Origin: Acinetobacter lwoffii
GTDB lineage: Bacteria > Pseudomonadota > Gammaproteobacteria > Pseudomonadales > Moraxellaceae
Length of the DNA: 64,000 bases
NCBI RefSeq assembly: GCF_019048525.1
Contig: NZ_CP077369.1
Coordinates: 2,356,001-2,420,000 of the forward strand
Direction: 5' to 3'
Below the pieces are notes generated by a model. The model was not told where the DNA came from, did not search any database, and saw only the letters and a list, made by a program, of their open reading frames with translations. Shown here one piece after another: positions 1 through 9,046 of the stretch (positions are counted from its first letter, which is position 1; each line of letters starts with the position of its first letter). The position numbers and the translations under genes were made by a program.

Positions 1-707
1 ACTGTATCTTCATGTTAACGCTAAATTCTTCCTTTTAGTGATATTTTTAGTTTTGAACAAGAGTTGTCTGGCTGATTTTACTGCAATGTTCGACTTCTAT
101 AGCATAGAAAACTCTTTACATTCTGACTTTAGAGTTGTGCTGATGATCCTCTTTATATATAAGCTATCGACCGTTTCTCAAAACTTGACGAAAATTTAAA
201 AATATAAGATAAGACAATATGTTAATGATATTTTCTCTTATTGTACTTGGATTTTCCTAGGTCTATTCTTCCAATATATTGGAATTAATTACATCATTTT
301 CAATTCAAGTATTCATGACAGACACTGTACAAGAATCTATTTCTTCTTCCGGAGATAAAGGTTAAATCTCAGCGGGTTTAAGATAAAACGCTCGACTTAT
401 ATGCCTCGTATTTATAGACGCATGAAATGACGAATGTGTTCATCTTCAAGCCTTCTACACAGTGAAGCCATTAATCGCCTAACGCTTAGATAGTGGCAAA
501 AACACATACATTTGTTGATATTTTGCTCGTCATCATCTTTGCAGAAGAGTTCAAAAGTATTGAAGAGCGTAAAGATTGAACCAAATAGGTCTGATTGAAG
601 CGGAATACGGGCTTAAAGCAAAATTTGCTCTGTAGTTGCCTCATCTAAATTAACTTCTTGAGCTAATCTTTATATAATCATGCGATTCATCTCAAACAAG
701 ACTTTCT
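1..707. other. gene-poor AT-rich stretch
   Basis: I see no intact gene here. Short in-frame pieces that look protein-like exist, for example one around 579-632 on the plus strand reading NQIGLIEAEYGLKAKFAL, but stops interrupt them and no start or ribosome binding site fits. The stretch may be a decayed gene or plain intergenic DNA. A promoter for ybaK must lie near 640-700, but I cannot assign its boxes with confidence. Confidence 0.5.
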
Positions 708-1175
708 ATGACACCTGCATGCAAACTATTAAAAGCCAATAAAATTGAATACAGCATTCATGAATATGAACATGATGCCAATGCCAAAAGTTTCGGGCTA
801 GAAGCTGCTGAGAAATTGGGGCTTTCGGTGGAAGAAGTCTTTAAAACTTTATTAGTCACGGATGATAAACAGTATTTTGTTGCCATATTGCCGGTACATC
901 ATCAGTTAAATCTGAAAAAAGTAGCCCAGGCTGTGGGATGTAAAAAACTCCAGATGGCAGATCCTAAACATGCAGAACGTTTGACCGGTTATCTGGTTGG
1001 CGGAATTAGTCCCATTGGCCAAAAGAAACGTTTAAAAACAGTGATTTGTAGTAGTGCAAATCGACTTGAAAAAATGTATGTAAGCGGTGGAAAAAGGGGA
1101 CTTGATATTGGATTAAAACCGGCTGATCTTGCCAAAGTGCTCAATGCACAGTTCGTCGATGTGCTGGATACATAA
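708..1175 (+). CDS. ybaK: Cys-tRNA(Pro)/Cys-tRNA(Cys) deacylase YbaK
   Basis: This is a 155-residue protein of the YbaK/EbsC family. Members hydrolyse cysteine wrongly attached to tRNA(Pro) by prolyl-tRNA synthetase and act in the cytoplasm in trans. The whole length fits the family (E. coli YbaK is about 159 residues). Visible family features are the N-terminal TPA-LL region, the EVFKTLLV segment with the conserved Lys, the GGISPIGQKK block near residues 98-107, and SGGKRGLDIGL near 126-136. It stands alone, upstream of a secreted beta-propeller gene in the same direction. The ATG at 708 is the only reasonable start because the family N-terminus begins there. Confidence 0.92.
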   Translation: MTPACKLLKANKIEYSIHEYEHDANAKSFGLEAAEKLGLSVEEVFKTLLVTDDKQYFVAILPVHHQLNLKKVAQAVGCKKLQMADPKHAERLTGYLVGGISPIGQKKRLKTVICSSANRLEKMYVSGGKRGLDIGLKPADLAKVLNAQFVDVLDT

Positions 1176-1368
1176 AATCAAAGTACGATGATCACCTAAA
1201 TTCATAGAACCTGAAGTAATAAATTTAAAATAGCTGCATATTTTTTGGTCGGAAATAACAGTAAATCATTTTATACGTTTGTATATTAGATAAGTTAAAA
1301 CACAGCCTGGCTGTGTACACAACAAGGAATGAAAACAAAAATATAAATTATTATGCAGAGCATAATGG

Positions 1369-2622
1369 ATGAAAATTCAAAATAAAAAATGGCCACGGTT
1401 CTGTCTGACATTATCTGCGATGGCGATGCTATCTGCGTTGCCAAGTGTACAGGCCGCTTCTGCGCCTTCAGCTGTACCTGCCAATTCACAGCAGGTTTTC
1501 TTTGTCGGAAATAATTGGGATGGCACGGTAACCGTGATTCGTCCATCGGGTGATTTTGGCAAAATTGGCGTCATTAACATGATTCCTGATCGTAAAGAGC
1601 GCCTTAAAGAAATTCACCTGAATCCAATCAAACTGATTGCTTATACTTATATCCAGACCACAGCCGGTGAAGGCAATGACCAACTGGTAGATGATATCTA
1701 CTCGACACCAGACGGGCAGTCAGTCGTTGCATCACGCCCAAGTTTCGCCGATGTGGTATCGATTAATATCAAAACCGGCAAGATTAACTGGCGGACGCCT
1801 GTAGAAGGCTTCCGTGCCGACCATATGGCGGTATCACCAGATGGGCAGCGGGTCGCCGTATCTGCATCTTCAGGAAATGTGGTGCATGTATTGGATATCC
1901 ATACCGGTAAAGAGTTGGGCCGTTTCAGCACTGGCGACAAACCGCATGAAAACATTTACTTCGATGGAGGCAACAAGATTCTGAACTCTGCTATCGGCAA
2001 TGTGGAAACATCGATGGATGCACAGTGGCAAGATTTTACTAAAGGTAAGCGTTTTATCACTATCGCAGATGCCAATACGCATCAGGTGGTAAGAAAAATC
2101 GATTTCAGACCTGCACTGGATGCATTTGGCCGCAAAGATTTATCCAATTCAGTGAGACCGATGGTATTTAGTAAGGATGAAACCAAACTGTATGCCCAGG
2201 TTTCATTTTTTAATGGTCTGATTGAATATGATCTGAATCAGAACAAGATTAGCCGGATCGGACAACTCTCTGGCAGTGACAGTATTCCGAAAGACCGGAC
2301 AAAATGGGTCAATGATTCGCGTCATCATGGCCTATCAATCAGTGCTGATGGTGAAAAGCTCTGTGTCGCTGGTACCATGGATAACTACGCTACGATTGTA
2401 GATCGCAAGACGCTGACTGCCGGGAAACTGATTTCTGCAGGTAAACCTTATTGGGCAACACGAAGCCCGGATGGTCGTAGCTGTGTGATTTCAGAAAGTG
2501 AAACCGATGTGGTCACAGTGATTGATTTTGCCACAGGCAATAAAGTGCTGAGTGTGCCTGTAGGAAATCATCCACAACGCGTCCGGATTGGATATGCACC
2601 AGCAGACTGGTCAACGCCGTAG
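1369..2622 (+). CDS. secreted YncE-like beta-propeller protein
   Basis: The 417-residue product begins with a signal peptide: basic residues (KIQNKKWPR), a hydrophobic core, and a likely cleavage after VQA near residue 29. The rest repeats short beta-propeller blades of the YVTN/YncE type, with recurrent patterns such as VSPDGQRVAVSA, HVLDIHTGKELG, SPDGRSCVISE and VIDFATGNKVLSVPVGNHPQ. Such proteins are periplasmic, and E. coli YncE binds DNA in vitro, but the physiological role is unclear. No partner gene is adjacent. The ATG is preceded by only a weak purine stretch. The fold call is firm and the function is unknown. Confidence 0.75.
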   Translation: MKIQNKKWPRFCLTLSAMAMLSALPSVQAASAPSAVPANSQQVFFVGNNWDGTVTVIRPSGDFGKIGVINMIPDRKERLKEIHLNPIKLIAYTYIQTTAGEGNDQLVDDIYSTPDGQSVVASRPSFADVVSINIKTGKINWRTPVEGFRADHMAVSPDGQRVAVSASSGNVVHVLDIHTGKELGRFSTGDKPHENIYFDGGNKILNSAIGNVETSMDAQWQDFTKGKRFITIADANTHQVVRKIDFRPALDAFGRKDLSNSVRPMVFSKDETKLYAQVSFFNGLIEYDLNQNKISRIGQLSGSDSIPKDRTKWVNDSRHHGLSISADGEKLCVAGTMDNYATIVDRKTLTAGKLISAGKPYWATRSPDGRSCVISESETDVVTVIDFATGNKVLSVPVGNHPQRVRIGYAPADWSTP

Positions 2623-2691
2623 TCAATCGTCGATTAGCGAAAAAGACAGCTTTTTGATAAAGGTTGTCTTTGTTGAGCTGAGGACATAAAA

Positions 2692-3174
2692 ATGAATGAT
2701 AAAACAATTCTGTTCTATGTAATACTCGGATTGCTATTGTTTGGGACTTTAGTCGGTATTGGCTATCAGGTACGACAAGAAATCTATCGGACGAATTTTA
2801 CTGATCAGACCCATTCTGATCCGGTCCTGCCAGCTGAAAAATCGGCAAGCTATATATCTGTTAACTCTCCTGAGAATAGTCAAACTACGAATAAGGAACA
2901 GAATGATACGGTTGCAAAGCAAAGCGAATTATCAAAGCAACAAGAACAGTTATATCTGGACTTTACTCAGATCATTAACGCTTTAAGTGAGGGACAACGA
3001 CCAGATCCTCACCAAGTCAGTTTGTTGATCACTCAGCAGCAAAAACTGGTAGAGGCCCAACTGGTGAGCAAGGCCGAAGCGAAAGCACAAATTGATTTTC
3101 TGATTAAGGTTCTGCCTGAAATGGATCATGAATTGCATCGGGCATTGCGAGTATTAGAACAAACTCGAATTTGA
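2692..3174 (+). CDS. hypothetical single-pass membrane protein
   Basis: I do not recognise this 160-residue protein. Residues about 6-24 form one hydrophobic segment (LFYVILGLLLFGTLVGIGY), followed by a polar, Ser/Gln/Asn-rich linker to about residue 85 and a helical C-terminal region (residues 90-160) with many Gln, Leu and Glu residues that could form a coiled coil. The C-terminal part probably faces the periplasm. The ribosome site GAGGA (2680-2684) lies 7 bases before the ATG and supports the start. It follows the beta-propeller gene by 69 bases and may be cotranscribed. It ends before a clear terminator at 3235. Confidence 0.6.
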   Translation: MNDKTILFYVILGLLLFGTLVGIGYQVRQEIYRTNFTDQTHSDPVLPAEKSASYISVNSPENSQTTNKEQNDTVAKQSELSKQQEQLYLDFTQIINALSEGQRPDPHQVSLLITQQQKLVEAQLVSKAEAKAQIDFLIKVLPEMDHELHRALRVLEQTRI

Positions 3175-3234
3175 AAAATTAGATCCAGATGCATCTTTCA
3201 TTATTCTAAGCCTAAAAATTGCTCTCATAAAAAA

Positions 3235-3259
3235 GCCCAAAATATGATTTGGGCCTTTA
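3235..3259. terminator. bidirectional intrinsic terminator
   Basis: GCCCAAA (3235-3241) pairs with TTTGGGC (3248-3254) around a six-base loop. A-runs on the left and T-rich bases on the right suit termination of both the rightward gene ending at 3174 and the leftward tus genes ending at 3288. Confidence 0.75.
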
Positions 3260-3287
3260 AATACATACTTTAAAAAGCTAAGTATCT

Positions 3288-3599
3288 TTATAAACAGTTC
3301 GCAGGCTTGGGTACACCAGCCAAACGGCTTAAGTGACGGGCCACCAGACCAGTATTAAACTTTTCTTGAAGCATGGCATTATTGATATCGGCACTGACAG
3401 TTTTCATTAAAAATTTAATCAGTGGTCGTGTTGCTGGTGAATGACCAAACTGCTGATAGAACTGACGTACCGCTTGCAGAATTTCAAAATGCCAAGGAGT
3501 TAAGCTCAGTTTCAGACTATCGGCCAGCACTTGAGCGACTTCTTCATTCCAGATGGTATAGTCAACCAGATGGCCATCTTGATCCAATTCTAAATTCAT
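3288..3599 (-). CDS. tusE: sulfur relay protein TusE (DsrC family)
   Basis: This 103-residue protein matches the DsrC/TusE family over its full length. TusE accepts persulfide sulfur from the TusBCD complex and hands it to MnmA for 2-thiolation of the tRNA wobble uridine. The C-terminal tail GVPKPANCL carries the essential penultimate Cys. The central LTPWHFEILQAVRQFY and the RPLIKFL segment are typical. GAG lies six bases before the ATG. It is the last gene of a leftward tusD-tusC-tusB-tusE run with short gaps. Full set plus intact Cys makes the call firm; tusA is not in the window, as expected. Confidence 0.93.
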   Translation of the reverse strand: MNLELDQDGHLVDYTIWNEEVAQVLADSLKLSLTPWHFEILQAVRQFYQQFGHSPATRPLIKFLMKTVSADINNAMLQEKFNTGLVARHLSRLAGVPKPANCL

Positions 3600-3613
3600 A
3601 TCTAACTCATTTA

Positions 3614-3898
3614 TTATTTCATTGAAATGCAGCGATTAAACTCGAGGCAAAGATCTGCAAAATCCGCATAATTCAAAAGCTTTATCTGATCAGGCAAAGG
3701 CTGTACTAATAACTCCGCATCATTTTTCAGTATGTGAATTTTCGGCAAGCTTTGAAGAAATGAATGCTCTAGCAGCAAAACCGCTTCACCCATCAGCACG
3801 ACCTGATCACCCATTGTATAAGTTTGAGCCAGTTGCTCTAGGATCTGCGCTGTTGCCGAATAGCTGGATTGGATCAGGTAAAGTGTATGATTTGACAT
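3614..3898 (-). CDS. tusB: sulfur relay protein TusB (DsrH family)
   Basis: This is the TusB/DsrH subunit of the TusBCD hexamer that relays sulfur during tRNA 2-thiouridine synthesis. I place the start at the ATG at 3898 (MSNHTLYLIQSS), giving 94 residues, close to the 95 of E. coli TusB. A longer reading to 3964 would run deep into tusC. The N-terminal HTLYLIQSSY strand and the central VVLMGEAVLLL are family-like. It sits between tusC and tusE in one leftward operon. TusB itself carries no catalytic Cys in known members, and none is expected here. Confidence 0.85.
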   Translation of the reverse strand: MSNHTLYLIQSSYSATAQILEQLAQTYTMGDQVVLMGEAVLLLEHSFLQSLPKIHILKNDAELLVQPLPDQIKLLNYADFADLCLEFNRCISMK

Positions 3899-3911
3899 TT
3901 GTATATCCTTC

Positions 3912-4262
3912 TTACCAATACAACACATGATCAAAGCTTTGAATAAATTCAGAATTAAGCTCAATAAATTCGATTTCTTGTTCGCTCTGTGTCACAAATG
4001 GGGAATTCTGGTTTTTCTGCTCAATCAGAAATGGAGTGAGATCATAAAACTCGAAACTGTCGACCATATTTGATGCCAGTTTGAATGCATGATGCACCTG
4101 GTCAAATTGCAGCTCTGAACGCAGCAGACTAAGGGCAGCACCTTGTAGCAGGACTTTAACTTCTGCGCCAAAGGTTGCCAGGACCATGGTAGCTGACAGG
4201 CTTTCATGCACCTGCAGGCTGGTCAGATTGGCTTGGGTTAATATAACAAGTACAGATTTCAC
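3912..4262 (-). CDS. tusC: sulfur relay protein TusC (DsrF family)
   Basis: This is the TusC/DsrF subunit of TusBCD. I choose a GTG start at 4262 (VKSVLVILTQANLTSLQVHES) because AAGGA lies seven bases upstream of it. The upstream ATG at 4289 has no such site and would add a nine-residue Cys-rich extension. The resulting 116 residues match the usual 115-120. The segment VLATFGAEVKVLLQGAALSLL is typical of the DsrE/F fold. Its position between tusD and tusB matches the order in gamma-proteobacteria. Confidence 0.86.
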   Translation of the reverse strand: MKSVLVILTQANLTSLQVHESLSATMVLATFGAEVKVLLQGAALSLLRSELQFDQVHHAFKLASNMVDSFEFYDLTPFLIEQKNQNSPFVTQSEQEIEFIELNSEFIQSFDHVLYW

Positions 4263-4306
4263 ACAAGATTCCTTGGAAAAGCAACACATTCTAAAAAATG
4301 AAACAT

Positions 4307-4675
4307 CTAGAATTGAATGAGACGTTGTGAGGACTGAACAGCATCGGCAAGTTCACCTAAACCGACCAATTCAAAGGCATCTGCCAGATTATGCTGCTGA
4401 ATATTGTGACGTCGAGCATTGTCCAGATCTGTAATTCCACGTGCCAATGCTGCACTTACACAGACCGGGAGGCGAATCTGTAGCGCTTGCCATGCATGTG
4501 TAAGATGACGTTGATCGTCGGGTACCCATTGCAGTGCATTTGCGACCGATACGCCGTCCTGATAGAAGAATACACGGAATGCTTCCTGTTTATCTTGCAA
4601 GGCCTGAGCCAAACCCAGGGCATGCCAGGCATAAATGGAAGTCGGTGCGGAGGTAACAAGAATTAAGGTGCTCAT
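4307..4675 (-). CDS. tusD: sulfurtransferase subunit TusD (DsrE family)
   Basis: This 122-residue protein is TusD, the catalytic subunit of TusBCD. It receives sulfur from TusA on a Cys and passes it toward TusE. The expected active-site Cys sits in LPVCVSAALARG near residues 70-81, which parallels the E. coli region around Cys78. The N-terminal strand STLILVTSAPTS and the FFYQDGVSVAN segment fit the DsrE fold. It heads the leftward tus operon. A 70-base gap separates it from the divergent epimerase gene, so the operon promoter must lie there. Confidence 0.9.
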   Translation of the reverse strand: MSTLILVTSAPTSIYAWHALGLAQALQDKQEAFRVFFYQDGVSVANALQWVPDDQRHLTHAWQALQIRLPVCVSAALARGITDLDNARRHNIQQHNLADAFELVGLGELADAVQSSQRLIQF

Positions 4676-4745
4676 CGAAATTCACTACAGGCTTGATCAA
4701 TAGCAACAGATTGATCTTGGCTTCATCAGAAAGTAGGTAGTATAA

Positions 4746-5756
4746 ATGATTTTAGTGACGGGTGGATTAGGCTTTTTAGGCTCACATATTGCTTTAAGTC
4801 TGTTAGCACAAGGACTAGAGGTCATTGTGGTCGATAATTTGGCCAATGCTAACTTACAGATTCTGGAGCGCCTCGAATTTATTTCTGGTATGTATGTACC
4901 TTTTATCAAAATTGATATTCGCAATACGCCAGCATTGAACAAAGTCTTTGAGCAGCATTCGATTCAGGCTGTGGTGCATACCGCAAGTTTTAAATCATTG
5001 GAAGAATCAGTATTAAAACCACTTGAATATTATAATGATAATGTTAGCTGTATTATGAGTCTCATGCGTGCCATGCAGCGTACCGGCGTGCGTCATCTGG
5101 TACATTTATCCAGTCTGGCGGTATATGGACAATCTGGTGCAGACTTAAGCGAAGATCTGCCTTTTAACTTCACTTATCCGAATCCCTATATCAAATCGCA
5201 ACAAATGGTTGAGGAAATTATCCGGGATACTGCCAAAACTGATAATGAATGGCGGATTGCGATCCTACGTCTGTCCAATATCGCCGGCGCCTTTGAACAC
5301 GGTGTGCTGGGGGAAGCGGTGCCACCTTTACCGAAAAATATTTTGCCTTTGGCGATGCAGGTCGCTGCACAGCAACGTGAATATCTGGAATTACGCCGTC
5401 AGGCCCATACTGCGGATGGCACAGTAGAACGCAGTTTTCTGCATGTCGCAGACTGTTGTGATGCCGTGATCAAGTCCTTGCAATGGCTATCACAACAGCA
5501 GGAATTAAAATGTGAAGCCTTTAATATTGCCGGTGAATTGATTTCCATACAGGATTTACTAGATCAGCTGGCTGAAGTGACTCAGTCTGCAATCAAAACC
5601 ATGGATGCTCTGCCATACCCACATGCGGAAATGGATCAATTGGGGGCGAACATTGGAAAAGCGCGAAATATCCTACATTGGCAACCTCAGCGTTCACTCA
5701 GAAAGATGCTTGAGGATGAATGGTTGTTTTATCAGAATATGCTCAGAGGGCAGTAA
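4746..5756 (+). CDS. NAD-dependent sugar epimerase, GalE-like, with altered catalytic motif
   Basis: This 336-residue protein is an extended short-chain dehydrogenase resembling UDP-glucose 4-epimerase. The Rossmann nucleotide motif GGLGFLGS lies at residues 6-13, an Asp (VVDN) follows the second strand, and LSSLAVYG near 121-128 is the Ser motif. The active-site motif normally YxxxK reads YIKSQ at 148-152, so the Lys is replaced by Gln. This may mean changed chemistry or a binding role. It stands alone, divergent from the tus operon. UDP-sugar epimerase or dehydratase activity is inferred; the substrate is unknown. Confidence 0.75.
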   Translation: MILVTGGLGFLGSHIALSLLAQGLEVIVVDNLANANLQILERLEFISGMYVPFIKIDIRNTPALNKVFEQHSIQAVVHTASFKSLEESVLKPLEYYNDNVSCIMSLMRAMQRTGVRHLVHLSSLAVYGQSGADLSEDLPFNFTYPNPYIKSQQMVEEIIRDTAKTDNEWRIAILRLSNIAGAFEHGVLGEAVPPLPKNILPLAMQVAAQQREYLELRRQAHTADGTVERSFLHVADCCDAVIKSLQWLSQQQELKCEAFNIAGELISIQDLLDQLAEVTQSAIKTMDALPYPHAEMDQLGANIGKARNILHWQPQRSLRKMLEDEWLFYQNMLRGQ

Positions 5757-5779
5757 GTAAGAGTATTCAACTCATATTT

Positions 5780-5798
5780 GATAATAATTATCATTTAC
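5780..5798 (+). promoter_or_regulatory. Fur-box-like sequence upstream of fumC
   Basis: The 19 bases GATAATAATTATCATTTAC match the classical Fur consensus GATAATGATAATCATTATC at 15 of 19 positions. They lie about 97-115 bases upstream of the fumC start codon. Fur control of the iron-independent fumarase is known in E. coli and Pseudomonas. Binding here is an inference. Confidence 0.6.
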
Positions 5799-5894
5799 AT
5801 GGTTGCTGTAATCAATTACTTTAAATAAATAGATTAAATCATTGATATAGAAATTCCTAAGATCAGTAACAGGCAAGAAGAATTGAGGTTGAAC

Positions 5895-7289
5895 ATGCAA
5901 ACACGTATTGAACATGACACGATGGGAGAAGTAGCTGTACCGAGCGAGGCTTTATGGGGCGCTCAGACTCAGCGTAGCTTGCAAAATTTCAAAATTGGAA
6001 ATGAGCGTTTGCCACGTCCAATGATTCGTGCCATGGGACTCGTCAAAAAAGCTGCGGCTTTAACCAATGCTGAGCTGAACCAGATTCCCCCAGAACTGTC
6101 ACGCTACATCGTAGATGCTGCAGATGAAGTCATTAGCGGAAAATGGGACAGTCAATTTCCACTGGTGGTCTGGCAAACCGGTTCAGGTACGCAAAGTAAT
6201 ATGAACTGTAATGAGGTGATTGCCAATATTGCCAACCAGAAACTGGGTAATCATTTAGGCGCGCAAAAGCCTGTTCATCCGAATGATCATGTCAACCGTG
6301 CCCAATCTACTAACGATTCATTTCCGACGGCGATTCATGTGGCTGCGAGCTTGCAGATCAATGAACTCTTAATTCCGGCTGTCACACGTTTACGCGATAC
6401 CTTATATGCCAAATCTCAGGATTTTGCCGATATTGTAAAAATTGGCCGGACACATCTACAAGATGCTACGCCTTTAACCTTGGGGCAGGAATTCAGCGGT
6501 TATGTCTCTCAGCTGGATCATGGGCTTCTTCGTCTAGAACAGGCATTGGTCGGACTATATGAATTACCATTAGGCGGTACAGCGGTTGGTACCGGTCTGA
6601 ATGCCCATCCTGATTATGCCGTTCAGTCTGCTAAAACCCTGGGACAATTAACTGGCTTGCCATTTGTAACTGCGCCAAACAAGTTTGAGGCTTTGGCAGG
6701 CCGTGATGCTGCGGTATTTGCTTCTGGTGCATTAAAGACTTTAGCGGTTAGCCTGAATAAGATTGCCAATGATATTCGCTGGCTAGCCAGCGGGCCACGT
6801 TGTGGTTTTGGTGAATTGCGTATTCCTGAAAATGAACCGGGTTCTAGCATCATGCCGGGTAAGGTGAACCCGACGCAAAGTGAAGCGATGACGATGGTGG
6901 TCGCGCAAGTTCTCGGAAATGACACCACCATTAACGTGGCAGGTGCATCAGGTAACTTTGAACTGAATGTATTTATGCCGGTCATTGCCTATAATCTGTT
7001 GCAATCCATCCAGCTTTTAGGCGATGCGTGTAACAGTTTTAATGATCATTGCGCCGTAGGCATTGAGCCGAATCATGAGAAAATTGAACATTTCCTGCAT
7101 GATTCTTTAATGCTGGTCACGGCATTGAATCCGGTCATTGGTTATGAGAATGCAGCCAAGGTTGCCAAAACAGCTTATAAGGAAGGAAAAACCTTAAAAC
7201 AGGTGGCTGTTGAACTGGGTTTAGTCACCGCTGAACAGTTTGATGAAGTGGTGCGTCCTGAACAGATGGTCTCACCGAATGCTAAATAA
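5895..7289 (+). CDS. fumC: class II fumarate hydratase FumC
   Basis: FumC converts fumarate to malate in the TCA cycle without an iron-sulfur cluster. The signature [11 protein letters not shown] is present near residues 317-327, as are the [10 protein letters not shown] and [10 protein letters not shown] segments that build the shared tetramer active site. I use the ATG at 5895 ([13 protein letters not shown]), which has GAGG six bases upstream. The in-frame TTG at 5883 is less likely. The 464 residues match the family (E. coli FumC is 467). It is monocistronic, with a Fur-box-like element upstream, which suggests use when iron is scarce. Confidence 0.95.
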   Translation: MQTRIEHDTMGEVAVPSEALWGAQTQRSLQNFKIGNERLPRPMIRAMGLVKKAAALTNAELNQIPPELSRYIVDAADEVISGKWDSQFPLVVWQTGSGTQSNMNCNEVIANIANQKLGNHLGAQKPVHPNDHVNRAQSTNDSFPTAIHVAASLQINELLIPAVTRLRDTLYAKSQDFADIVKIGRTHLQDATPLTLGQEFSGYVSQLDHGLLRLEQALVGLYELPLGGTAVGTGLNAHPDYAVQSAKTLGQLTGLPFVTAPNKFEALAGRDAAVFASGALKTLAVSLNKIANDIRWLASGPRCGFGELRIPENEPGSSIMPGKVNPTQSEAMTMVVAQVLGNDTTINVAGASGNFELNVFMPVIAYNLLQSIQLLGDACNSFNDHCAVGIEPNHEKIEHFLHDSLMLVTALNPVIGYENAAKVAKTAYKEGKTLKQVAVELGLVTAEQFDEVVRPEQMVSPNAK

Positions 7290-7374
7290 GGGCCGGAGCA
7301 CTTTTATTTTCAATCTTTACGCCTGTTTTATCATGGAATAGTCAGCAGTGGTTTTTATCTCAGGCAGAGTTGCG

Positions 7375-7380
7375 TACAAT
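7375..7380 (+). promoter_or_regulatory. possible -10 box TACAAT
   Basis: TACAAT lies 36 bases upstream of the preferred ATG of the following gene and only 8 bases before the alternative ATG at 7389. No strong -35 box is seen 17 bases upstream. If this is the promoter, transcription would start near 7387, which favours translation from 7416. Confidence 0.35.
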
Positions 7381-7415
7381 AGTGCTAGATGAGATTAACC
7401 ACTGATGATTGTTTT

Positions 7416-7907
7416 ATGCTTGATATTTATTTAACAGATGTTCAAAGAAAGGCGCAATTCAAGGATTATCCAGGTGAGCATCCTGTTAAATTTATTCTGA
7501 ATTTCAAAAAGATTTTCCCAAGTGTGATGGAACTTCTTTTACCTGTGCTTCCCGATAATGAAAATCTGGAAGAAATGTCTTGGGAATCGACCAGCGATGA
7601 TTTTGAAACCTTCCAGATGTTCTTAACTGGATGGGGTATTATCGAACTTCGATTAAAAGCAATTACCCAGTTTAAAGATAAAGCATTTGCGGATCGTCTG
7701 GTTAAACAAGCCCAACAGAAACGCAAAGACTATCAAAAACAGCAGACTAAACTAACCACAGTTGAACTGGATTATTTGTTTATGCATGAGATGCATGCTC
7801 TGATTGATGCAGAGCTGGTTGAACTTGGTGAGAAATTCTATTTACCGATTTTACGTGAGCTGTGGAAGACTAAAGTATCTGCTCAGGTGTTGAACGCGAA
7901 GTTTTAA
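7416..7907 (+). CDS. conserved hypothetical protein
   Basis: I do not recognise a characterised family. The preferred start at 7416 (MLDIYLTDVQRK) gives 163 residues; the ATG at 7389 would add nine. The protein is acidic, soluble and predicted mainly helical, with no signal peptide or membrane segment. A motif-like stretch MHEMHALIDAELVELGEKFY lies near residues 120-140. It sits alone between fumC and a 430-base gap. The choice of start rests on a TACAAT box placed too close to the upstream ATG. Confidence 0.55.
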   Translation: MLDIYLTDVQRKAQFKDYPGEHPVKFILNFKKIFPSVMELLLPVLPDNENLEEMSWESTSDDFETFQMFLTGWGIIELRLKAITQFKDKAFADRLVKQAQQKRKDYQKQQTKLTTVELDYLFMHEMHALIDAELVELGEKFYLPILRELWKTKVSAQVLNAKF

Positions 7908-7930
7908 ACGGGTTTTTTAGCTTTTATTTA

Positions 7931-7966
7931 TAAAATTAATCTTCCAATTTTGGGGGATTAATTTTA
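7931..7966 (+). terminator. long AT-rich hairpin, probable terminator
   Basis: TAAAATTAATC with following TTCC pairs with GGGG and GATTAATTTTA around the loop AATTTT. It sits 24 bases after the stop codon of the preceding gene. The T-run is part of the stem rather than after it, so efficiency is uncertain. Confidence 0.5.
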
Positions 7967-8338
7967 TCTGCAATATGAGATTTATTTCAAAATGCATGAT
8001 CTCTTGAAATAGCCTAAGCAAGATTAAATTTGGTGATTGAAGGTCTTTATTCTTAAAATTTTGATCAATAATAGCGCATGTTGAACCATTGTTTAGCGTC
8101 AGGCACTCGCATAGGGCAGTAGTTTTAACGATTGTTCAAAAAATAGATGAAAATGATCATTTTTAGCTAAAAAATATATAAAAATATCAATTAAATAGCC
8201 TAGTAATTGAGTCCATTATTTTTTAAGGTATATAGGCTTTATCTCACGTTAAAGCAAAAGCTCCATTGATTAGCTATCCTTCATAAAAATAACTGAAGGT
8301 TCAAATTTTCCCGAAGATATATCCCAGGATTTTCAAAA
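7967..8338. other. AT-rich intergenic stretch with a short repeat copy
   Basis: No gene is supported here. It holds one copy of the motif AAATAGCCTAAGCAAGATT (8008-8026), which recurs between 10151 and 10624. The promoter of the nitroreductase gene must lie near its right end. Confidence 0.5.
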
Positions 8339-8941
8339 ATGTCGAATCAGTTTTTAGATTTAATTACTAAACGCCGTACTATTTATGCCATTGCCAAGAA
8401 TGTTGAACAATCTCCTGAACATCTAACTGATTTGATTCAGACTGCAATTAAGCAGAGCCCATCTTCTTTCAATTCTCAGTCTTCACGCGCCGTCATTTTA
8501 TTCAATTCGGAACATGAAAAGTTCTGGGGCTTCGTCGCAGATAAATTAAAAAGCTATGCCAAAGATGAAGAAAGCGCTGCAAGAACCACAGCAAAAATGG
8601 CAAGTTTTGCGGCAGGGCTAGGCACTGTTTTATTTTTTGAAGATCAAACAGTTATAGAAGGCTTACAGGAACAATTCCCATCTTATGCTGATAACTTTCC
8701 AATCTGGGCAGAGCATTCGACTGCGATCGCGCAATTTGCAACGTGGACAGCATTGCATACAGAAGGTCTGGGCGCATCATTGCAGCACTACAATCCGATC
8801 GTGGATGAACAGGTACATGCGGAATGGGACATTCCATCGAACTGGAAGTTGCATGCACAGTTGGTCTTTGGTTCGATAGAAGGCGAGCCACGTGCCAAAG
8901 ATTATCTGGCGGATGAAGAGCGCTTTAAAGTCTTCCAATAA
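8339..8941 (+). CDS. nitroreductase family oxidoreductase (Frm2/Hbn1-like)
   Basis: This 200-residue protein fits the FMN-dependent nitroreductase superfamily, closest to the short Frm2/Hbn1-like branch. Typical features are the N-terminal ITKRRTIYAI Arg-rich FMN-phosphate region (residues 9-18), SPSSFNSQSSRAVIL near 41-55, and EGLGASLQHYNPIVDEQVH near 142-160, with the final QLVFGSIEGEP. Such enzymes reduce nitro compounds or quinones using NAD(P)H; the physiological substrate is unknown. It is monocistronic and ends in a clear terminator at 8952. Confidence 0.83.
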   Translation: MSNQFLDLITKRRTIYAIAKNVEQSPEHLTDLIQTAIKQSPSSFNSQSSRAVILFNSEHEKFWGFVADKLKSYAKDEESAARTTAKMASFAAGLGTVLFFEDQTVIEGLQEQFPSYADNFPIWAEHSTAIAQFATWTALHTEGLGASLQHYNPIVDEQVHAEWDIPSNWKLHAQLVFGSIEGEPRAKDYLADEERFKVFQ

Positions 8942-8951
8942 GCTGAGATCC

Positions 8952-8990
8952 ATATCTGCGCTTAACACGGTTTAAGGGCAGATATTTTTT
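8952..8990 (+). terminator. intrinsic terminator after the nitroreductase gene
   Basis: ATATCTGC (8952-8959) pairs with GCAGATAT (8978-8985), with inner CTTAA/TTAAG pairing, and is followed by TTTTT. Confidence 0.8.
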
Positions 8991-9046
8991 AGATCTCGAC
9001 GAAATCCCAATCAGCTTCATTAAAATTAAGTTAAAATAGCGCGCTA

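Noticed and set aside
6623-6985. 120-residue minus-strand frame inside fumC
   Set aside because: It is opposite to a highly conserved enzyme gene and has no ribosome site or family resemblance.
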